DNA from: an uncultured Faecalibacterium sp.
Lineage (GTDB): Bacteria; Bacillota; Clostridia; Oscillospirales; Ruminococcaceae
Length of the DNA stretch: 64,000 nucleotides
Direction of reading: 5' to 3'
Assembly: GCA_937907025.1 (NCBI GenBank)
Contig: CALESJ010000026.1
Coordinates: forward strand, 168,920-232,919
Shown here: piece after piece, positions 60,402-64,000 of the stretch
Numbering within the stretch: position 1 is the stretch's first letter
How the letters are laid out: each line of letters starts with the position of its first letter
Notes under the pieces: generated by a model
Databases searched by the model: none
What the model saw: only the letters and a program-made list of their open reading frames with translations
What the model was told of the DNA's origin: nothing
Program-made: the position numbers and the translations under genes

Positions 60402-61385
60402 TCAAGCTGTCTTGTCCAAAGCGGCCAGACCATCGATCAATTTTTGTGTATACAGGGCTGTCCCCTCGGTGTTCAGGTGATTGTTGCTGTCATAAAACAA
60501 GTCGGCATCCATAACGGCGTCGGGGTAATCCACCAGCACGGGAAGTTCCAGCTGCTCCCGCACTGCCTGGGCATATCCGGCGTTCTCCTCAGTGCTGCTG
60601 GTCACGCACAGCGCATTGAGGGGCGCATGGCTGAACAGCACCGTCACGCCGCGCTGCTCCATCTTGTCCGCAAACGTTCGGATGGCCCGCAGGTTATCCT
60701 GGTCCAGCACATCAGCACTCAGGGACACCATATCCTGGGTGTTGTACTTGTGTTCCAGAATGTTGGTGCGCGGGGCAGTCACATCCCCCAGCGGCCCGAA
60801 ATCATCGCTGTGCGGTGTCTGGCCCGGGGCGTAGTCATAGCTTGTCCAGTGCATTCCCTGTAACGGTGTCCAATCGGTGGGCCACCGCTGGGCCAGGTAG
60901 CGCCCTGCACTGGCCGCCGCTCCCAGCCACAGGTCCGGCGGAACACAGGCCCAGGCGTCCGGGTCGGTGCCGCAAGACTGCCACAGCACCAGATAATCCA
61001 CCCCGGTATCCCGCAGCATCAGGTGTTCCAGCATCAGAATGACCGTATCACCGGGTTCCGCGTAACGGTCCAGCATGTTCAGGTACATTTGGATGCCCAG
61101 GTACGCGGTCACCCCCACGCAGTAGGTGGGGCGGCCGGTGGCCTCGGCAATGGTCTGGCAGTCGGTGCCGTATTCGGTGGAAGAGCCGCCGGCAATGAGA
61201 ATGCGGTTGCCGCCGGGGGTATCCTGTAAAAGGTCCAGCTTATAATGCAGGGTATACAGAAGGCTTTGCTGGGTGGTTTCGGGCACAAAACCGATGAAAC
61301 CGATGAGCAGCGCAAAGGGCACACACAGCGCCAGCAGGAAGGCCAGCAGTTTTGCCATGTATTTTGCAAAGGCTTTTCTTGTCAT
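60402..61385 (-). CDS. MBOAT-associated SGNH hydrolase-like protein
   Basis: 327 residues with an N-terminal signal-anchor helix (about 11-31). The SGNH-like core starts ILIAGGSSTEYG (Ser-like nucleophile) and ends DSNNHLN, a D-x2-H pattern. AlgJ/AlgX/DltD-type proteins receive acyl groups from an MBOAT enzyme and pass them to polymers outside. Its ATG is 12 bases after the MBOAT gene's stop. It probably completes an O-acyl-transfer pair. SD AAGGGGGCC precedes the ATG. Confidence 0.78.
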   Translation of the reverse strand: MTRKAFAKYMAKLLAFLLALCVPFALLIGFIGFVPETTQQSLLYTLHYKLDLLQDTPGGNRILIAGGSSTEYGTDCQTIAEATGRPTYCVGVTAYLGIQMYLNMLDRYAEPGDTVILMLEHLMLRDTGVDYLVLWQSCGTDPDAWACVPPDLWLGAAASAGRYLAQRWPTDWTPLQGMHWTSYDYAPGQTPHSDDFGPLGDVTAPRTNILEHKYNTQDMVSLSADVLDQDNLRAIRTFADKMEQRGVTVLFSHAPLNALCVTSSTEENAGYAQAVREQLELPVLVDYPDAVMDADLFYDSNNHLNTEGTALYTQKLIDGLAALDKTA

Positions 61386-61396
61386 GGTCGGCCCCC

Positions 61397-62863
61397 TTAA
61401 AACTGGAAGTAGATAAAGTCCGCCGTGGCGCCGAAGGGACGGGAACACAGCGCTGCCAGCACCCCGAAGCACAACACATAATAAAAGGTGTATCGCTGCC
61501 AGGGGCGGGCGCGGCAGATGGCACGCAGCGGGTCGGTGCGATAGGTGGCGTACCAGTCATACACCAGCAAGGCTGCAATCAGGGCAAACGCCAGGCCCAG
61601 CAGCACCGGGGTCAGACCGGCTGCCTGTGCATAAGCCAGCAGGTGGACCGGGTTGAGGCCCTGGCCCAGATGGGTCAGCACATACGTCAGGTCAGAAAGA
61701 TCATTGGCGCGGAAGAAAATCCACCCGAAGCCCACCACACAGCAGGTCAGTACAGTGCGCAGAGCAGCAAAGGCCGTGCTTCGAACCCCCTGCAGGCGGT
61801 TCTGCAGTGCCTCCACCCGGGGCAGGTAAAAGGTTTCGGCACACAGCCACAGGCCGTGATACACGCCCCACAGCACAAAGGTCCAGCTGGCCCCATGCCA
61901 CAATCCGCTGAGCAGAAACGTTACCACCAGGTTGCGCAGATGCTTCCAGCGGCTGCACCGGCTGCCGCCCAGGGGAATATACACATAATCGGTGAACCAG
62001 CGGGTCAGGCTGATGTGCCAGCGGCGCCAGAAATCCTTGACGCTGCGGGCCATGTAGGGGCTGCGGAAGTTTTCCATCAGGTTGATGCCCAACAGCCGGG
62101 CACTGCCCACCGCAATATCGGAGTAGCCGGAGAAATCACAATAGATCTGCACGCTGAACAGCATGGTGGCCAGGATCAGGGTCAGTCCGCCCTTCCCTGC
62201 CAGGTCATTGTATACGTTGTTGACGTAGGTGGCGACAAAGTCCGCGATGACCACCTTTTTGAACATACCCACACAAATCTTTCGCAGCCCGGCGCTGAAG
62301 TTGGCCAGGTCCGGGTCATGCTTTTCATGGAGCTGCGGCAGAAGATTGCCGGCGCGCTCGATAGGCCCTGCCACCAGCTGCGGGAAAAAGCTGACATACA
62401 GCGCGTAATACCCAAAATGATGCTCGGCTTTCAGGTCCCCCCGGTACACATCCACCACATAGCTCAAAGTCTGGAAGGTGTAAAAGCTGATACCCACCGG
62501 CAACACCAGTTCCAGGGTGGTGGGCTGCAGCGGCAGTCCCACCGCCTGCAGCAAGGCAGTGACATTCTGGGAGAAAAAGTTGAAGTATTTGAAGAAGAAC
62601 AGACAGGCCAGGCACAGCCCTACCCCACCCCAAAGGGCAGCTTTGCGCAGAGCGGGGCGCCTGGTCCGTTCCACCGCCAGAGCCGCCAGCCAGCTGACCA
62701 CCGTGGTGAACAGAATCAGCACAATGAGTTCCGGGTTCCAGCTCATATAGAAATAATAGCTGAACCCCAGCAGAGCCACCCAGCGCCAGCGCTGGGGAAC
62801 CAAAAAGTAAAACAGTACGGCCAGCGGCAGGAATACCGCGTAGGCCAGTGAATTAAACAGCAT
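61397..62863 (-). CDS. MBOAT-family O-acyltransferase (AlgI/DltB-like)
   Basis: 488 residues with about ten membrane helices. Family marks are LVLPVGISFYTFQTLSYVVDVYRG, GPIERAGNLLPQL and the conserved His region SGLWHGASWTFVLWG (catalytic His). It should carry acyl groups across the membrane for transfer to an extracytoplasmic polymer with the SGNH protein downstream. The substrate cannot be told from sequence. The start is close behind a terminator-like hairpin. Confidence 0.9.
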   Translation of the reverse strand: MLFNSLAYAVFLPLAVLFYFLVPQRWRWVALLGFSYYFYMSWNPELIVLILFTTVVSWLAALAVERTRRPALRKAALWGGVGLCLACLFFFKYFNFFSQNVTALLQAVGLPLQPTTLELVLPVGISFYTFQTLSYVVDVYRGDLKAEHHFGYYALYVSFFPQLVAGPIERAGNLLPQLHEKHDPDLANFSAGLRKICVGMFKKVVIADFVATYVNNVYNDLAGKGGLTLILATMLFSVQIYCDFSGYSDIAVGSARLLGINLMENFRSPYMARSVKDFWRRWHISLTRWFTDYVYIPLGGSRCSRWKHLRNLVVTFLLSGLWHGASWTFVLWGVYHGLWLCAETFYLPRVEALQNRLQGVRSTAFAALRTVLTCCVVGFGWIFFRANDLSDLTYVLTHLGQGLNPVHLLAYAQAAGLTPVLLGLAFALIAALLVYDWYATYRTDPLRAICRARPWQRYTFYYVLCFGVLAALCSRPFGATADFIYFQF

Positions 62864-62888
62864 GGAACAGTCCCCTGTTTTGATGACA

Positions 62889-62922
62889 AAAAGGTGTCCC
62901 CGCCAGAAAAACCGGCGAGGAC
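62889..62922 (-). terminator. hairpin between yhfC-like gene and MBOAT gene
   Basis: GTCCTCGCC pairs with GGCGGGGAC (one G-U), followed on the minus strand by ACC then TTTTTG. There is no room for another promoter before the MBOAT start. Confidence 0.7.
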
Positions 62923-62945
62923 AACATACGGAATGCTACGGATGA

Positions 62946-63740
62946 TCAAAGTCGGGCCGGTTCACAGCGGCGATGCAGCTGCCAGACCAGCGCTGCCACC
63001 AGCAGCACCAGAACCAGCGTGGCCAGCTCGGTGGGCCAGACGGTCAAAACACCGGCCTGATACAACATAGCCGGCAGGTTGGACACTGCATGCAGGCAGA
63101 TGGCCAGAGGATAGCCCCACATGGGCAGGCGCTTGGTGACCACCATCCAGATCAGCATGGACAGAACCAGCTGCAGACCGATGGCGCACACACGCTCAAA
63201 TCCGGCGGCCAGCCACTGGGTGGCCGGGATGGCTGCCAGCTGCGCCAGCTGGTCCTGAGCCAGCGTGAGCTGCTCCCCTTCCACACCGGCCAGCAGGTCA
63301 TCGGTGTTGCCGCTGTTGATGGCATACATGACCATCAGATTGTTCAGCATGGTAAGCCCTGCCAGCAGGATGGCCTCGATGCCGCCGTGGCCCACGCCGT
63401 AGGCAAAGCCGATGGCCGGGGATTTATCGGCCTTGCACAGCGTACGCAGCCCCAGAAAGCGGGCGGTTTCCTCAAATACACCGGCCGCCAGGCAACCATA
63501 CAGGCAGAAGACCACGAGATTCTGGCGGATGTCCGGCCAGACGGTGAACACCAGGCTGTGCAGGATCTGCTCCAGCACATAGGCACTGACAATGTAGCAG
63601 AACGCACCGATCATAATGGCACGGCCCGCGTTCTTGTTTTTGCGGCACACCGCAATGCCAAGACCGACCGGAAGGCCGACAATGACAATCAGGCTGAGCA
63701 TGGCACTGGCCACCGATACAAACGGAACCGATGTGGGCAT
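62946..63740 (-). CDS. YhfC-family intramembrane glutamic-type protease-like protein
   Basis: 264 residues with about seven hydrophobic segments. The motifs FEETARFLG and GVGHGGIEA (EExxR and His motifs) match the YhfC/CPBP-type intramembrane protease clan. Members are thought to cleave or mature membrane peptides; no substrate is known. The start is the ATG with GAGGTG 6 bases upstream. It is driven by a consensus promoter and precedes the MBOAT-SGNH pair on the same strand. Confidence 0.78.
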   Translation of the reverse strand: MPTSVPFVSVASAMLSLIVIVGLPVGLGIAVCRKNKNAGRAIMIGAFCYIVSAYVLEQILHSLVFTVWPDIRQNLVVFCLYGCLAAGVFEETARFLGLRTLCKADKSPAIGFAYGVGHGGIEAILLAGLTMLNNLMVMYAINSGNTDDLLAGVEGEQLTLAQDQLAQLAAIPATQWLAAGFERVCAIGLQLVLSMLIWMVVTKRLPMWGYPLAICLHAVSNLPAMLYQAGVLTVWPTELATLVLVLLVAALVWQLHRRCEPARL

Positions 63741-63822
63741 ACAAAACACCTCTTTTTCAATCAAGCAGAGGCCGCCGCCCGCGAAAGGGTTCCATTTAGA
63801 CGATCCTCTAAATATGAATCTC

Positions 63823-63851
63823 ATTATACCACACCGCATCGGGACTGTCAA
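63823..63851 (-). promoter_or_regulatory. consensus sigma-A promoter of the yhfC-like gene
   Basis: TTGACA, 17 bases, TATAAT on the minus strand, about 83 bases before the start. Confidence 0.9.
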
Positions 63852-63888
63852 TTACGGCAAAATTGCTTGCAAACGTCTGAATTTCGTG

Positions 63889-63917
63889 TTGACAGATAAA
63901 CAGTTTTATGATATGAT
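63889..63917 (+). promoter_or_regulatory. tRNA-Lys promoter
   Basis: TTGACA, 17 bases, TATGAT, ending 29 bases before the tRNA. Confidence 0.85.
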
Positions 63918-63946
63918 AATTAGGCTGTAAAGCAAAACAACCATTT

Positions 63947-64000
63947 GTGCCCGTAGCTCAGTTGGTAGAGCATCTGACTTTTAATCAGAGGGTCCAGGAT
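63947..64000 (+). tRNA. tRNA-Lys (anticodon TTT), 5' part
   Basis: Acceptor GTGCCCG, D-arm GCTC/GAGC, anticodon arm TCTGA-CTTTTAA-TCAGA; anticodon TTT. The window ends in the T-arm, so the 3' third is missing. Confidence 0.92.

Noticed and set aside
60103..60405. A 100-codon minus-strand frame upstream of pfp
   Set aside because: It runs through the palindromes and a terminator hairpin, lacks an SD, and has no recognisable features.

Overview
The window looks like chromosome of a GC-rich gut Clostridium-class bacterium, most likely Oscillospiraceae/Ruminococcaceae near Gemmiger, Subdoligranulum or Faecalibacterium. This is inferred from gene content and composition; no database was searched. 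Supporting signs are strong Shine-Dalgarno sites, sigma-A-type promoters, many long GC hairpin terminators, a pyrophosphate-type phosphofructokinase with pyruvate phosphate dikinase, a cohesin/dockerin pair and an M60 mucinase-like protease. There is no phage, transposase, integrase or CRISPR array.

Layout. 0-6.7 kb: end of an Rrf2 regulator, a surface SGNH hydrolase with a Pro-Thr tail, a Sapep/PepV dipeptidase, an ACT + UPF0210 pair, a DUF378 protein and a RodA/FtsW protein. 6.8-14.4 kb: mostly plus-strand housekeeping genes (tsaE, tsaB, rpiB, upp, an ATPase with a pentapeptide protein, Lrp, zinc-ribbon protein, glycosyltransferase), with a minus-strand YggS/DUF436 pair inside. 14.4-23.5 kb: minus strand, with YitT, a wall-facing 5'-nucleotidase C-domain protein, a lipoprotein, mfd, pth and a free-standing GlmU acetyltransferase domain. 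23.9-26.5 kb: ppdK.

26.8-39.9 kb is an accessory block that reads as more AT-rich by eye. It holds a LanFEG/Cpr-like ABC exporter divergent from its two-component system, a five-gene WYL-TfoX-GyrI-DUF3795-DUF1848 cassette, and a membrane Fe-S/FMN electron-transfer protein with its ApbE flavinyltransferase behind a second two-component system.

40-48.5 kb: a sugar-nucleotide reductase, BrnQ, and a glycerol-3-phosphate/glycerophosphodiester uptake operon (ugpC-A-E-B, GDPD, HAD phosphatase). 48.9-55.1 kb: a membrane-anchored cohesin-like protein and a 1733-residue dockerin-bearing M60 peptidase, probably a mucin-degrading pair. 55.4-58.5 kb: a YfcC transporter divergent from a second Sapep dipeptidase. 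58.6-64 kb: tRNA-Val(CAC), PPi-dependent phosphofructokinase, an MBOAT/SGNH O-acylation pair, a YhfC intramembrane protease and the start of tRNA-Lys(TTT).

Start codons were chosen from Shine-Dalgarno spacing, operon overlaps and remembered family N-termini, so several starts lie inside the longest open frame. GTG or TTG starts are proposed where noted.
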